Shown piece after piece: positions 31,647-45,158 of a stretch of 64,000 bases of DNA. Position numbers and translations under genes: made by a program. The stretch covers positions 19,540,001 to 19,604,000 of the forward strand of contig NC_071347.1 of the NCBI RefSeq assembly GCF_027744825.2, in the 5' to 3' direction. The notes beneath the pieces are model-generated. The model was not told the DNA's origin, did not search any database, and was given only the letters and a program-made list of their open reading frames with translations. Each line of letters opens with the position of its first letter. The stretch's first letter is position 1. Source of the DNA: Synchiropus splendidus (lineage: Eukaryota; Chordata; Actinopteri; Syngnathiformes; Callionymidae).

Positions 31647-31972
31647 GAGCGGCGGCCGGCGGCGATTGCCAAAGTCTGACTTTGCACAAATTCTCAGCTG
31701 CACGTGGAGGTCAAGCATATTTTGATAGCTAGAGATCAGTGTTCAGTGAGAATCTGCCTGCAGAAACCGCATCAGTGTGGACAGGAAGTGGAGGCCGGAG
31801 TGAAGACGTGGGGGCTTCCTCTCCTGGCTGCAGTCTTAACGTCTTCAGCTCTTTCACAGCCACAGAACCAGATGCCAAACCTTTAACCCTCGGCCATCAA
31901 GAGTCCAACCATCTGTAAATATTTCCTGTAAATAGTTCAGACGCAACTTTGACAAGCAGTGTTCAGCGTGTA

Positions 31973-31978
31973 AATAAA
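31973..31978 (+). terminator. Candidate polyA signal for the dapk2 short isoform
   Basis: AATAAA in gtgtaaataaaatgtc lies about 330 bp after the stop codon at 31644-31646. A further AATAAA at 32318-32323 could serve as a distal site. Confidence 0.6.
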
Positions 31979-32639
31979 ATGTCTTACCACTCAAATGTGC
32001 CGCTCAAGCACTTAAACACATCCATCCTCATGGCTCCAACTGCGAGAAAGCCACGTTTGGTTTTGACTTCTGAACACAGCAGCGTCGTTGTTTCAGTCCA
32101 GTTGAGCTGAGCCAAATCGGAGGCGACCTTCGACCTCATCTGATCCTGGGCTCAATGCTTGGTCCCGTGGCGTCGCCATGCAGCGACCCCAGGACGTCAG
32201 CCATGTTCGAGCCTCACTGGTTTACAGTGTTCGTCCGAGCGCAAGTGTGTGTCTGTCCCACTCCCAAACCCCCGCAAACCGACCTGTGAGACTTTTGTTG
32301 AGGATCACTGAATGAAAAATAAACAAGCATTTGTATTGGGTCGCAAAAAATAAAATCAGTTTTAAACTACACGACAACGACAGTGTTTTTCTTGCTTGCA
32401 GTCATTAGCATGGTAACTGGATTAGCGCTATGTTAACTGGTTTCTTGTCAAGATGCCTCACACTGCATTTGACTTTGACTCTGAGACAAGAAGGCAATAG
32501 AACATCTTTGAAAAGCAGTGCGAAAGTTGCAGTTGCTTAGTACTAAGTCACTTCAATGAGATCATCTTTGAAGAAAGTGAAGTGCAAAACCAATGACGCG
32601 GGGGCTCAGATATTGTCATGTTATTTCCTGATATTATGT

Positions 32640-33250
32640 AGTATTATCACGTTGCTTTCATGTTATTACTGCATTATTATGTGGTTATTTTGTGATATCA
32701 TGTCATATAGATATGTTTTCACCTTATTTCGTGAAACCTATGATGCTTTTTTGTCATATTACCATATTATTTTGTAATATTATTATGTCATATAGATATA
32801 TTTTCACCTTATTTTGTGATACCTATGATGTCTTTTCATTATATTACCACATTATTTTGCGTTGTTACTTTGGTATGTGATGATGCTTACCACATTATTA
32901 GCATGATACTGTCACATTATCTTGTAAAACATATCACGCTGTTTTATATTATGTTTCTATTTCATGGTATCGCAACGTTATTTGGCATAACAAATCTTAT
33001 TTCGTAAAACTTATCATGTTATTAATGATATTTTCTTTGTATTTCATAGTAGTGCCACATTGTCTCGTAAAACTTATTACGTTATTTAGTATAAAACTTA
33101 TTTAGTAAAACTTACTAATTTTGTGATGTTATCTATTTCATGATTTTGCCACAATATCTAGTAAAACTTATTGCATGGTATTGCCACGTTATCTAATAAA
33201 ACTTATTAGGTTATTTAGTAAAACTTATCACGTTTTTTCTGTAAAACATC
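32640..33250. repeat. Degenerate tandem repeat array (about 85-bp units at its start)
   Basis: The block gtcatatagatatgttttca, ccttatttcgtgaaacctat, gatg at 32702 recurs 85 bp later with few changes. Further right the unit breaks down into repeats of ttatttagtaaaacttat and ccacattatct. The array is AT-rich, and the open frames across it reflect periodicity rather than coding. Confidence 0.7.
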
Positions 33251-33477
33251 ACATTATTTCGTGAAACCTGTCGCGTTTTTCTTTGTGATTCATGGTATTG
33301 CAACATTAACCTTGTTGTTCAAAGTTACTCTACTTTATTTCTTTAGTGTTATAGATTCACTACTCACCATTTTATTTACAAAGGTATCTTACATGATTTA
33401 CATCTATGATGGATTTCAGTGTTCAGAGACCAGTTTGGTGGTACTGCCTTGAAGGCCCCTGTTCTAGAGTATCCATC

Positions 33478-33499
33478 TTCATCATCATCATCATCATCA
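33478..33499. repeat. (ATC)n microsatellite
   Basis: A short run of seven ATC/TCA triplets lies in intergenic DNA. Confidence 0.9.
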
Positions 33500-34752
33500 C
33501 TTTGGCAGTGTCCATCTGGTCCTGCAAGCTCTCACTGATCCTTCAGGTGTTTTGCTTGTGAAATGACATAAAAATATCACTAAATAACGTGATGGGTTTC
33601 ACGAAACAATATTAGTTCTGCCCTGCTGACACCTCTGAGCTTCAGTAGCTTGGTAGATTCAAGGAGTTGACAGCCGCATCACTGGCCTAAAACATCACGA
33701 GTGTGTTTCTGCGTGAAGAGGTTGGCGTGAGATAACAAACGCGGAAACATCCAGAGCATCTTAATCAGCCCGTCGAGGTCTTTCCTGACTCTAAATATGT
33801 CCGCTGAAACTCAAGCCGCCTCCTTTGTCGCCGTGTCATTGCCGGAGAGAGGAACGCCGAGGCTTCCAGTCATACGTTACGCACTTCTCGCGCGGCAGCT
33901 GCCGGCCGTGAACGCATGAGATTCCAGAGAAGTGAGGCGGTGTGACACTTCAGAGACAAATAAGGGTCGAGACTGTGCACATGAAATCTGAAACTGAGTC
34001 ACCCCGAGTCATAGTCCGACTCAGAGGCAGGGCCCAACTCTCTGATGTGACGTCGACTGTTGAGCAGCACAAAGTCACTGTAACATCAACTGTTGGTGAT
34101 GCAGTGGGACTGAAGGTAATGAGCATTTATTCCGACACACTGATCAACAACATTCCGTCAGAGCCGTGTGACTGTTAGCAGTTAGCAGTTAGCATCCATT
34201 GCAATTTTGACTTGTGATTCACATTTGATTGTCGCAAACATGTTTGTCAGATCATTTAGTCTTTGTTGTGAGTTAAAAGTCTTTTTCATTTTTAGTAATA
34301 ATATAACAATATTTAATGTCCATTCGAGTCAAAGGAATACAATTGCAGTGCTTAAGCTAAGCTAAGCTAAGTCTGGACTTGAGAGTTGAAAGATTGTTCT
34401 AAAAACAACAGTCAAGTATAAATACTAAAAAAAATACTTCATTGTTTCACTTGAGTGCATTTACGCCAATGCTAGTCACTAGCTTTGAATGTGAATTTCA
34501 AAGATGCGCAAAATAGTCAAAATGGTTTTGCTAGTTTTGAAGAGAAAAAATAACAAGTCTGACGGCTGCGTAAGAGCTTCTAGTGAAGAAGCATCCAGGG
34601 AAAAGGAAAAATGCTGGGGAAATGGAAATGAAAATACATTTCAGTCAGTGTTCTAAACTCGGCGCTCAGAGGTCAGAGAAAGAAAGTTGCTTTATTTATG
34701 ACGAGGTGAGATTGATTCAGTCAAAAATAAACGCTGAAATCTGAACACAAAA

Positions 34753-34754
34753 TA

Positions 34755-34785
<31 letters not shown>

Positions 34786-34803
34786 TAATAATAATAACAA
34801 TAA
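34753..34803. repeat. (ATT)n / (AAT)n microsatellite
   Basis: An ATT run passes into AAT repeats on the same strand (attattattactattaataa). The two halves are complementary and could fold back as a small hairpin. Confidence 0.9.
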
Positions 34804-37800
34804 TACGTATTTTGTCTGTCTGCACGGTATAATACATAAAGTAAAGTTATTTTAAAATACGTTAAATACCAACACATTAAAAGTCATGAATTCGTTGTTT
34901 ATTTATGCAAAAATAAGAATTTAGAACTCCCACTTTCCCGGTCAAACCTTGTAGTCGGTTTGTTTTGCAACGTCGCCATCTGTTGGTTGTACATCCGAAG
35001 TTCACCCGTGCGCTATTGTAACGGCCAAGAATTAATGAAGATTATTTGTTTAATTCATTGATTTCTCATTACTAATTTATTTCATGATGAAGTATATAGT
35101 ATATTTATATGATTTTAATTTATTCAAACGGCGACAGAAAAAAAAAGTACGATATACTGCATAATTTAATTTCACTTTAAATCTATAATATACACAGAAA
35201 TATCTGTGACCAGAAAGGACAAGACAACAGATGAGCAAAGCTTGTGTGGAGTTATTTGGAGGCAGAGTAAGGTCTCTGGAGAGGCGAGACACCGTCGGAC
35301 TGATGACCCTTCTGACCCTCCTCCTGTCTGGCTGACCAGCATCTACGTTTACACTCAAGTGTCAAGTTAACCTGCGGAATAAAAATGACCTGTGGCCACT
35401 AATGGTGAACCCAGCCTCCGCCTTTCCCCCCAGCCATCATTAGGTGGTACTTCAGCGCCACTCTGGAAATGAGCTCCTCCTTCTATTATTCATACCTACA
35501 GGAGCACAGTCTGCCGCCTATTCTTGGAAATGAGATTTAATGAAGTGCCGCCAGATTTAGGATCGGTTTGAGAGGCTCCATCTCACCGTTATCCTTCTGC
35601 AATCTGACCTGCCGCCTGCATCACAGCGCCGTGCAGAGCAGACCGTTGTTATTCATGAGTCACATGGAGGACAGCTCGGATTCTCCCTCAAGCCCTTCAC
35701 ATGACGGATTGACCTTTACATCAAGCGTCTCTTTTGCACCTACAAAAGCCACTGTATCTGTCGGAGGGCTCTGCTTTCGCCGTGGAATAATGTTACCTCG
35801 CATTTATGAAACCGGCCGCGTAATGCTCCGTACTGTGCCTCCAACCTCTGCGTTTATCACGCAGCGTTACTAGTCAAAGGAATTGAATTATCAACTGAAC
35901 CACGGACGGAAATGGGATTGAAAGAAAGTGGCCTGCAGGTGGCACGTATTGAGTTTCTTTCTTCGTGTAAGCCAACCCTCCCACTGTTCTCTCTATGAAC
36001 ATATCAAGGAAAGATGAACGGTCTTGAACTACCACATGACCAGGTGGTAAAAAAATGTTGTTTACTACAGCAGGTGATTGACTGGTGGTGGAGTCAGGAG
36101 TGCAAACCCTGTTCTGCTGTTGGAAGAAACCAAGATGTTTTCTACTTGTTTTGATGGTTCAAAGAAACGATAGATGAGTTGGATGGACCTGAGTAATAAT
36201 AGATGGGTGGATCACTGGAGACCAATGAGAGGAGAGTTGCTGCATGGCTCTTCCACATTAAATGCATTGCTCAAGAGAACAACGGCATCAGCAGCGAAGA
36301 CCACTTTGATGACTCCCCATTTCTTGGGTGTCTCCTCAGATGTTGCTGATGTTCCTCAGCGTGATGTCCTCCACAGGAGCTTCTCTCCCTGTAGAGACTC
36401 ACAGATGAGCGAGCGTCAGGTGGAGCTACAGCTGCGTCAGCATCCGGCGGTGAAACCCTCAGAGGATCAGTGAGGCTGCACTGGTGATGCTCCACACATA
36501 TAATTGGTCCCCGTGGTACGACCCGTCCACAACTGAGACCCGTTGACATGTCGGACCAGGAGCAACAACAGAGACTCAAGTGAACCCCTCGCCGCCGCTG
36601 TTGAATGTTTAACAACGCTCATGTGGTATAACACCGAGAATTATACGCAAAGGTCACATCGATGCGTCTTTATCGGAGCTGCATTTAATCTCACAACAAC
36701 CGGCAGTCGTCTCCATGGTAACAGCTTTGCGAGCGAGGTTGACGCCCTGGTCCAGATCATGACCCGGCGCTCGAGAGTGTCCAGAAGGCACAGCGGCTGG
36801 ACTCTCTAGAGATGGAAGGCTGGTGCACGAACCCCTCGCCCAGACCCTGTTGACCCTCCCACGGATACGGTCTGTTCTCATGAACGTTTCAGGTGACCCC
36901 AAAGAAAGGGCGGGATTTAACTGCCACGGTCGGCCATCTTGTCATGACCGTGTTTCAGGCTCCCTGGAAACACCTTGGTCTTCTATGGTTTGTGGGGGTT
37001 CGTTGGGTTGAAGTGCGCCCCCTTGCTGAGCTTAGTGAGGCAAGGCACCACTTACTAAATGATACACCCTGTAAATGGATCCAGTCATGATAGTAGGAAG
37101 TTCATCGCCTGGGTTTTCTCCTCAGGCTTCGACATGCACCGTTCAAGTGCCTTTATCTTGTTCATGAAGGGAACTGGGAGCACAAGGACCATGTTCCTCA
37201 GGTCACCGCGGGTCAGAAGCCATAGTTACTACCTTATTACCTCCATCAATCATCTCATGTATGTTCTTGGTGGGGAGAAATAAATGAATGTGATCCAGTG
37301 AAGCGTTCAGGGTTGCTTTGAAATTACCCAACTTCAAAGCGATTCGATTATGGCGCCGTTTTATGAACCTTGTGAAGAGTAAACACAATCCTCTTTGCAA
37401 ATACAGTTTGTTGCAGAAGCTCTGCACCACTACTGCCACCTGCTGTCCAATGGGCTTCGTTGCACTCAGTGATCTTTCAAACACATTGTGTGGATGAAAT
37501 AAATATGGCTTAACTCAAATGAAGAAACTTCTGCTGTCACTGATGCTGTTTCGTGTGTGAGAAGAGTTAAGAGGGACGTATTTCTGCATCAATAAAAGTA
37601 GCAGTGATTTTTCACGTCTTATCAATCCATCGGAGGATGAAATGGTTGGCATGCGTCAACAATGAAAGTGGCGACTTACTAATTCATTACAACAAAAAAA
37701 TGTGTTACAAATTTTAATGTAATTTAATTTAATTGTGGAATTGTTGCTCATTTATTTAACATTTAAAATGAGAACTGTTCTGGAAAGTATGGTACTTGAA

Positions 37801-39479
37801 ATGGCACTTTAACTGTTGCTGCTTTGTTTGCTTTGTACATCGGTTTTCGAACGTCTCGGACTTAGAACAAATCAGAGTTCAAACAAAAATTTCGAGATTT
37901 TTTTTGCTTCGCATTTTGAACTAAAATCCAGAACTCGATTGCCGGAAAAAGCCGGAAAAAACATAACGCGCGCAAGGCACTTTGTTATCATGTATAACGC
38001 AGCCTCTGTATGCAGACGTCTCCCGTTACGTTGCTACATTTACTGACTGTTTTTTCTTCATATTGAGGTGTAAAACCTTTCCTGTCTCCGCACTGGACCG
38101 TGGTAGAGTGTCACAGGGGAGGTGCTCGCTCTGAACACTCCAGGGTTTGATGTCCTGTTGTGGGCTGGAGCTGGGACAGGGATGAGGCGAGTCTGGGACA
38201 GAGCGTGACTTGGTTTATGACTTTGTCACAGCCAAACTGCACAGAAGCGCACATTCAGAGCTGGACACGCACCGGGCACCTCTTCACTTCTGGAGAGACG
38301 TCACTCACTCGGCAACCCCTCCCACATGCAGCGGCCACACACATAGAGGAACAGCGCACCTGCAGCAGACACTCTACATTCACTCCTACAAAAGACTCTT
38401 TTAAGGCTTGGAACGCATTATTTCTTTTTCCATTCATTGTAATGGGAAAAATCGATTCAGATTTCGAACAATTCGCTTCTCGTACAGCCGTCTGGAACGG
38501 ATTGTGGTGGAGAACCGAGGCACCACTGTGTTTTGTTGTTTAACTGTATGTATGGCTCCATCGTTTGATTCAGTAATATACCAAATTCATTTAAATTGAA
38601 AAATGTGGCTTCGTGTGGCAAATATTCTTACACCATTAAACTGTGACTAATTGAGATTCATTCATCACAAATTCTCTATTTAACTAGATTAATTTTTTTA
38701 TCGAGTCCCACCCCTTGATATAGATCTAAGGAACAGCAGGACAGAGAGAGTATGGTTCTTGTGTTTCCTCTGGTCAGGAGCGATGACAGCTGCTGTCACC
38801 TGTGTGAGTGATGGGAGTCCAACCTCGGGGGCCCCAACAGTCCCACAGCAATAGCAGGAACCGCCTCCCTGCAAAACAACATTGATTCATCCGCGTCAAT
38901 ATGTCGCAGAGCTTCAGATGAATAAATAATGGGCTGTACAAATCGGCTTGTGGCGCTCAGTCGGAGTGAAATATTCGCACAATTAACCGAAGCTGCGTTC
39001 GGTGAAAGGGTCCAGATCTGCGGCGCCGGTGAAAGTGGCCGCACTATTTGGAGTTCGTGGGCCTCTTTAATTAGCAGTCTCCGGGCGAACAAGACCATTA
39101 TCTCTGTGTGGGGTAGAGCAGTCAGCGTCGCAGCGGCTGATGCAGTCATGAGGGATCTGATGTGAACATGTGCCGCTCGCACATGTGCTTCACAGCTCCT
39201 CGCTCATGTATTTCCTCCCAGCTCGCTCGCTGACGTGCCGAGATGTGACGCCGGCCTTCGAGCTTTTGCACTGCAGACGTGATTCTTTGTTGCCGTCGAT
39301 GCTGGCAGGCTGGTGACAAGGCGTTTACCTGCAGAGCCATGGGAGGCAACGGGAGCGCAAATTACATCTGTGCGCCGATGTGGCGGCTTAATAGCTTCCT
39401 GCTAGGGTGTCACATTGTTTTTGGTGTTGGGTTTCTGTCCAGAAGTTGACTTTAAATCCCACCAACTGTTATGTTCCAG

Positions 39480-39665
39480 TTACTAACGCTTCCCTTCCCC
39501 AGCCACCCTCCTCTGCCTCTCCTCAGGGAACATGTTCCCAGGCCAACCATCAGGATCCTCCCTTGGGTCTGCCCCTGGGCCTCCTCTGGACTGGGCATGC
39601 CTGGAGGCTCTCTCCACAGCTGCCGATCTCAGAATCAGAATCAGAATAAGCTTCATTGCCAAGGT
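39480..39665 (-). mobile_element. LINE-derived fragment
   Basis: Read on the - strand, this holds gcatgcccagtccagaggag, gcccaggggcagacccaagg and ggttggcctgggaacatgtt. It is like the 3' reverse-transcriptase region of a common fish LINE. Next to it on the + strand is cagaatcagaatcagaataa, gcttcattgccaagg, a separate widespread fish repeat motif. Both pieces are truncated. Confidence 0.5.
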
Positions 39666-39699
39666 CAGTGAGGATCCCAGTGCGCAATAATGAACAAAA

Positions 39700-40490
39700 C
39701 ACAATAATAATAATAATAATAATCTTTCTCTTTGGGCTTCTCCCCTCAGAGGTGGCCACAGCGTATCATCTCCCTCCATCTCACCCTTTGATTCCTCTTC
39801 TCTCAAACCTACAAACCTCATGTCCTCCTTCACCACCTCCATCAATCTCCTCTTTGGTCTTCCTCTCCACCTTCCACCAACCTCAACATCTTCATCTACC
39901 AATGTACTGGCTCTCTCTCCTCTGTACATGTCCAAACCATCTCCGTCCAGCCTCTCTGACTTGGTCTCCTAAACACCTGAGCACATGTGCTGTCCCTCTG
40001 ATCCTATCATCATCCTGCTCACTCCCAGAGAGAAGCTCAGCATCTTCATCTCTGATACCTCCAGCTCTGCCTCCTGTCTTCTCCTCAGTGCCACTGTTTC
40101 CAAACCATCCAACATTGCTGGCCTCACCACCCTTTTGGACACCTTCCCTTTCATCCTTGCCGACACCCTTTTGTCGCGCATCACACCTGACACGTTTCTC
40201 CAATGATTCCATCCTGCCTGCACCCGCTTCTTCACCTCTTTCTCACTCTCTCAATGGCCCTGGACAGTTTAGCCTCAGTACTTAAAATCCCCCACCTTCT
40301 TTGTCTCATCTTGCATCCTGTAACTTCACCTGTCCACTTGGCTCCCTCTCATTCACACACATGTATTCCCTCTTACTGCGGCTAACCTTCATTCCTCTCC
40401 TTTCTAAGGCAAACCTCCACCTCTCTAGCTTATCTTCCACTTGCTCCCTGTTCTCACCACAGATCACAATGTCATCTGCAAACATCATCG
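39700..40490 (-). pseudogene. Decayed RTE-like LINE reverse transcriptase
   Basis: On the - strand, broken frames spell a reverse-transcriptase C-terminus in order: MMFADDIVICGENREQVEDK with the FADD catalytic motif (about 40488-40306), then KKRVQAGWNHWRNVSGVM (from about 40235), then IRGTAHVLRCLGDQVREAGR and RWFGHVQRRESQYIGR (to about 39892), then RGRPKRRLMEVVKEDMRFVG (from about 39860). Frameshifts and stops separate the pieces, so it is a dead copy. The 3' end has the typical gatgacacgctgtggcca-like text and an ATT-repeat tail at 39703-39722. The match is to the RTE/Expander type common in fish; exact clade uncertain. Confidence 0.8.
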
Positions 40491-42915
40491 TCCAAGGGCC
40501 ACGAAATCGCGAAGCGGGGGAAAAAACCTGATACAGAAAAAAGGTGAATTACAGTCAAGCCTAAAGAACGGGGACAACCAAGACGCACTCGGATAAACTC
40601 ACAAGGCCCAAACAAAAAAAAGCACTCGGTGGTGGAATACTCAAACACACACACAAGGAAGAAAAGCCAACAAGAGAAAACAAAACATGAGCTGCAAAAA
40701 CTCTCAAGCACAAAGGCTGATAGACAAGGGCAAAAAACAAACAAGGAAGAAACCAAGGAAGTGGCAGAAAAGGCACACACAATCGAAAGGTATTAAAGAA
40801 CGCTATAGAACAAAGTCTCAAGGGGGTCTTTTCCAGTGGACGCAAAGTAACCATCTGGCAACGCAGACTGGAATCAAGGTGTTGAATTCAACGGAGCTTG
40901 ATTTGCTAATGGGTTCCAGCTGCGCTGCTGTGAAGTTGAACGGAAAAACAGGAAACGGAAACAACACACAAGAGCACAGGAAATAACAGAAACAAAAGCA
41001 CACAAAAACCTAGTTTCCTATGGAAATTGTGTGTTATAAAAGGAAGGGTATTTCATTCCCAGCTCTGCAACTCTGGCACCCTGGGTCTCCAGTCAGCTTC
41101 TTCATGAGGTTAAATGTTGCACCAACTCGTCTGCTGATCGCCACCTGTCCCTGACCAATGAAGAAGATGAACACTTGGCTGGTATTGCATCCTCCTGGCA
41201 GGACTGCCATTTGAATTTGAGTGTTAATGTTAAATAGCTGTGAAGCAGGGATCATTGGCGTCAAGCGTCGCACAAAGGTCTTTAGCAGAGACGGCAGGCA
41301 GTGCACGGACGGACAAATACAGCAACTGGAAATATGACTGACGCGGGTCTGTCATGGCAGGAGGGAATCCTGAGGCTGTGGATGATGGTGACGGCGGCCA
41401 ACAAGTCCTAACCCCGTACCCTGTAATGATGACCCCTCACCTGGAGGGGCTCACGGAAGTAGATCAGAACAGAAATGGAATGGTCACTCTGTCTCTCTCT
41501 CGGTCATGTATCCTCCTCCTTCTGTCCCTGGAACAGCTCATCAAAACAGCATCGCTCAAGATTCCTGACTGAATGGCTGAAGAACCTTGATATTGAGGAG
41601 CGTAAGTCCTTCTTGTCAAAAGAAGATAAACTTGTCAGTCGTTCTTCTCACTTTATCTCTAGACTGAGACCAAAGGTGGGAGCGCAAAACTAGAGGTCCA
41701 TCGTCCACATGGATGTTCCAGCTTCCTCGGAAATTGGACAAAACGTCACAGCCGAGTTCAGAGAGCTCCACTTGTCGAGGTCGGTGAAGGAGATGCCGAC
41801 GTCCACGAAAGCTATTCTCAAACTAGCGTTGTCCGAGTTTCCTTTGGTGCTTCTCATTTATTTTAAACTTCTAGGCACTGTTTACGTTCGGGGAAGGATT
41901 GTGAACGTCTGACCGGGAACTCCTACATCGGACGATCTGTGGGCGGATCTGTGGGCGGAGCTGGGCCCTCCTCCAGGCCACGCACAGCTGTGACCTGTAT
42001 CAGATGGCTAACATACATTAGCGGTACAAGCACAGCCACATATAAAACCACATTTTCAAACTTAACAATTAAACTAGTGGAACACAAAAACATGGACACA
42101 AACCGTATGAACATTGCAAGCGCACCATCACTGGCTCTGACTCAACCCCATGCTGCCTTGTCATTTCACACTCAGCCAGCGCTCACATCAAGGCCAATGT
42201 CGCGCCGTTATACATACTTGCTTCTTTTGTGCGAATGGAACTATAGACGACCTTCTCTTCCTCCCACTGCCCACTGAATGCTTTTCAACAAAAGACTCAC
42301 ATGTCCACTTCTGCACTCCTCTTTGTAGTTTACATCAATCAGACGTTGAAAGCGGTACCTGTGTGAGACCTGTGAATGATTCATGTACCTGTGCAGCATG
42401 ACAGAGGGAAAGGTAATCGTCGCATTGTTCGCAGCTCAGATGCGCACGGAGCGTTTTTTTTTTCCTCATGAGAACAGAATTATCACACGTCTGTTTCCGC
42501 TGCAATCGTCCTTGTGGTCACACGTTTTTGGCAAGAAAACCCACCGCACGTGTTGTCGCGAGACCAAATATTTAAAGTTGAATATAAAACAGAAAAGTAG
42601 CTCAGTTACATTAGCATTCTGCCAGTCCAGCTTCTCTGCTATGTCAGCAGACAAATTTGTTATGAGTGAATGAACTACTATAAAAAGTGACTGATTATCG
42701 GCCGAAGAATGAACTTAGCGGTAGTTAAGCTAGTTATCTGAGCCCTTTGAAAAGCCAGATAATGTGCTACTTGGTCTGTGAATGTTCTTAGTTCATACAA
42801 ACAAGATAAACAAATACACTTTTATGCAAATGTTTAAAACTTAAATGTTATTAAAATCCCAGAAAGAACCAATTTATTTCATATGATTTTAAGCTACATT
42901 GACTTTAGCTTTAGC

Positions 42916-42918
<3 letters not shown>

Positions 42919-42980
<62 letters not shown>
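42919..42980. repeat. (TA)n microsatellite
   Basis: A TA run of about 60 bp lies between gtgtatat and atatgtattc. Confidence 0.97.
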
Positions 42981-42984
<4 letters not shown>

Positions 42985-44282
42985 TCACGCTTTCCTAATA
43001 ACAACATTTACACAGCGTAAATGCCTCTCGGCTAAATGAGCTTTGCTAAATGCTGCTTTATTAAAATAACAATCCTGCCATTTATTCCGATGGTTATTCT
43101 GACGACAGTGCTTCACAGACAGCATCCCTCTTGTGCCAGCAGGAGTGGATGGAGCGACGCAGCGCTTCCTATCGTTGATAAGAGCTTCCTCGGGCGGCGA
43201 TATGGAGCTGGGCCTGCTGTCTTTGGTGGCGTCTGCACGTGAGCTCTGACCATCAGCCTTCCTCTGAGGGCAAACAGCAGCGAAACAATACAGTCTGGGT
43301 AATGGAGACGGCAGCATCGGGCCAATCTTAATCTGGGAAGGACACGTGACTTTCTGAGTGTTAGAATGACAAGGGTCTGATCCAAAAATCCTGAACATAC
43401 AGTCCCCAGCTCAGCGACTGCTCCCTGAATACAGAGGCTAATGTTGCTAGCAGTTGGGCTAGTGAGGCCAACTGTGGTTTCGTCTTTCACTTGTTTCTTA
43501 ACTTTTCATTTTCCTGTGTCTTTGTTACATTTTTAAATAATTGATTTATATATATTTTATCTATTACTCAATTTTAAATTTTGTATATTCTCATTTACTC
43601 CATTCATGGCCACAGTTAATTCTTAACATCTACAATTCTAGTGTTTTTTTTAATTTATATATCTTTTTATTAGCATAAATTGTTTTTACAAATCCAACTT
43701 TTACTTTTATTTTTCAACTTTTTTTTCTTCACACTTGTAATGGTCACATTCAAGGTTAGCTTTTTTTGCACTAGCTGCACTTTAAAAACGCACTTTTTTT
43801 TTCTTTTTTAGTGAGCTTTTTACAGACTGTCAAGTGTTTATTTTCTCATAATGATATCTTAATTAATGGTGTGTTTATTTGCAAAAATATGTCTGAATCT
43901 GTAACGTCCCTCTTGATCCAGCAGCTTCTATGGAGTGAGTAGTTTCCTCATTCCAACTACTTGAACGTGAACAATTCTACACTAAAGTTTCACTTTTTAA
44001 AGTCACAAGTTTCTTCTGCTAACGATAACAGTTTGTTGCTAGTGATGCTACTTACTTTAACAAGCACAGCTTTTTTTGAGAACAATTTTTTCTCATATTT
44101 TTCTCTTGCACTAAATTGTGCTCAGGTAGTGCTGGTTATTAATAATTTAATAGCATCCATCTTTCCTGAAAAACACATCTCTAGAGTAATGGTGACACTG
44201 GTCACGTGCTTGAATGTTTTTAGAAGCAGGTGAGAGTGAACAACAGAGAGAAGCCGTTTTGCATCAAACAAAAATACCAACA

Positions 44283-44288
44283 TTTATT
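44283..44288 (-). terminator. ciart: Candidate polyA signal of ciart
   Basis: On the - strand this is AATAAA (context tcaaaaataaatgttgg), about 870 nt after the ciart stop codon. It is the first good AATAAA in that direction. The 3' UTR would cover 44283-45158. Confidence 0.45.
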
Positions 44289-44861
44289 TTTGAAAGTATA
44301 AAATTTCACACTATAAAGGCCACTTGTCAGAGTAAATGGACAGACTCTGCAGGTTTCACCCAGAGCTCACCTTTGTTTTCCTCTCTGCTGGTCTGACGCG
44401 TCCAGTTCTGTGGCAAAACAAAAGAATTGTTCTACTCCACCACAGAGAAAAGTAGTTGGCAAGAGCTGAATAATTTACTTGATAGTGGAGAATGGCAGGA
44501 AAGTGACAATTCCTGATTTGTACATCCCACTGAGGAGCAAGGTTTTTCCAAAACTCGGCTTCACAGGCACAGCTTGACGTTACAGGCACTGTTCGCCACC
44601 TACTGGGAGACTCGGAGAGTAAATCAGAAACGTGGAGTTGACATTCTTTGACGGCGGCACCGGTCGGACGGCGGGCGGCCGCTCACATTCCTACTCACTA
44701 ACCATGATGTGGTGCCCACTGAGGTAGAACAGTTGTACCAACAGACTTATTCATCGAGAATACAAATGAGTAACAGTCACATCAATAAACTTAAGAGTGG
44801 AGTCATGAGAGGGAGGAGGAAATAAAGTCACATTTTCAGTACAACGTGTCCACCGCCGACT

Positions 44862-44891
44862 GCCCGGGGGGGGTGGGTGGCTGGGGGGGGG
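44862..44891 (+). other. G-rich tract with G-quadruplex potential in the ciart 3' UTR region
   Basis: Runs of eight, three and nine or more G (gggggggg t ggg tggct ggggggggg) on the + strand meet the G3N1-7 rule. This is the template side of the ciart 3' UTR, so the transcript would be C-rich there. Confidence 0.6.
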
Positions 44892-45158
44892 GATCGACTA
44901 CTGCAATCGTTTCCCTTTCGCTCGCTCTATTTTCTGACTAATGAAGCCGGCGGGTCGAACAGAAATCACTTAGCGGTGACATGAGGTGAACTCTTGATGC
45001 TCCCCGCCCTCACACACACGCTGGTCAAGAGTGCAAAGAAAATGTCAACAAAGCAGACATGTCCACGCGCCGTGTCCCTTTTGAAGTCTCCCGTGAAGGC
45101 TGGAATGGTCGAAGCGAGCGGGTTGGACTGTGCGGCGCCAACCAGCCCTGTGCGTGGA

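Larger units (their letters stand above)
32324..44282. other. Intergenic region between dapk2 and ciart
   Basis: No protein-coding gene is supported here. Contents are an 85-bp-period tandem array (32.64-33.25 kb), trinucleotide repeats, a decayed LINE cluster (39.48-40.49 kb), a TA microsatellite (42.92-42.98 kb) and GC-richer islands near 35.4-35.87, 36.2-36.9 and 38.9-39.3 kb. The islands have no splice-supported frame. Confidence 0.65.

Noticed and set aside
39656..40531. Long + strand open frames of about 209 and 76 codons
   Set aside because: They are antisense shadows of the decayed LINE reverse transcriptase on the - strand.
40472..41003. Cys/Phe-rich - strand frames and a + strand Lys-rich frame
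   Set aside because: Low-complexity purine-rich DNA explains both. No domain or splice support; a retroelement 5' part is possible but not shown.
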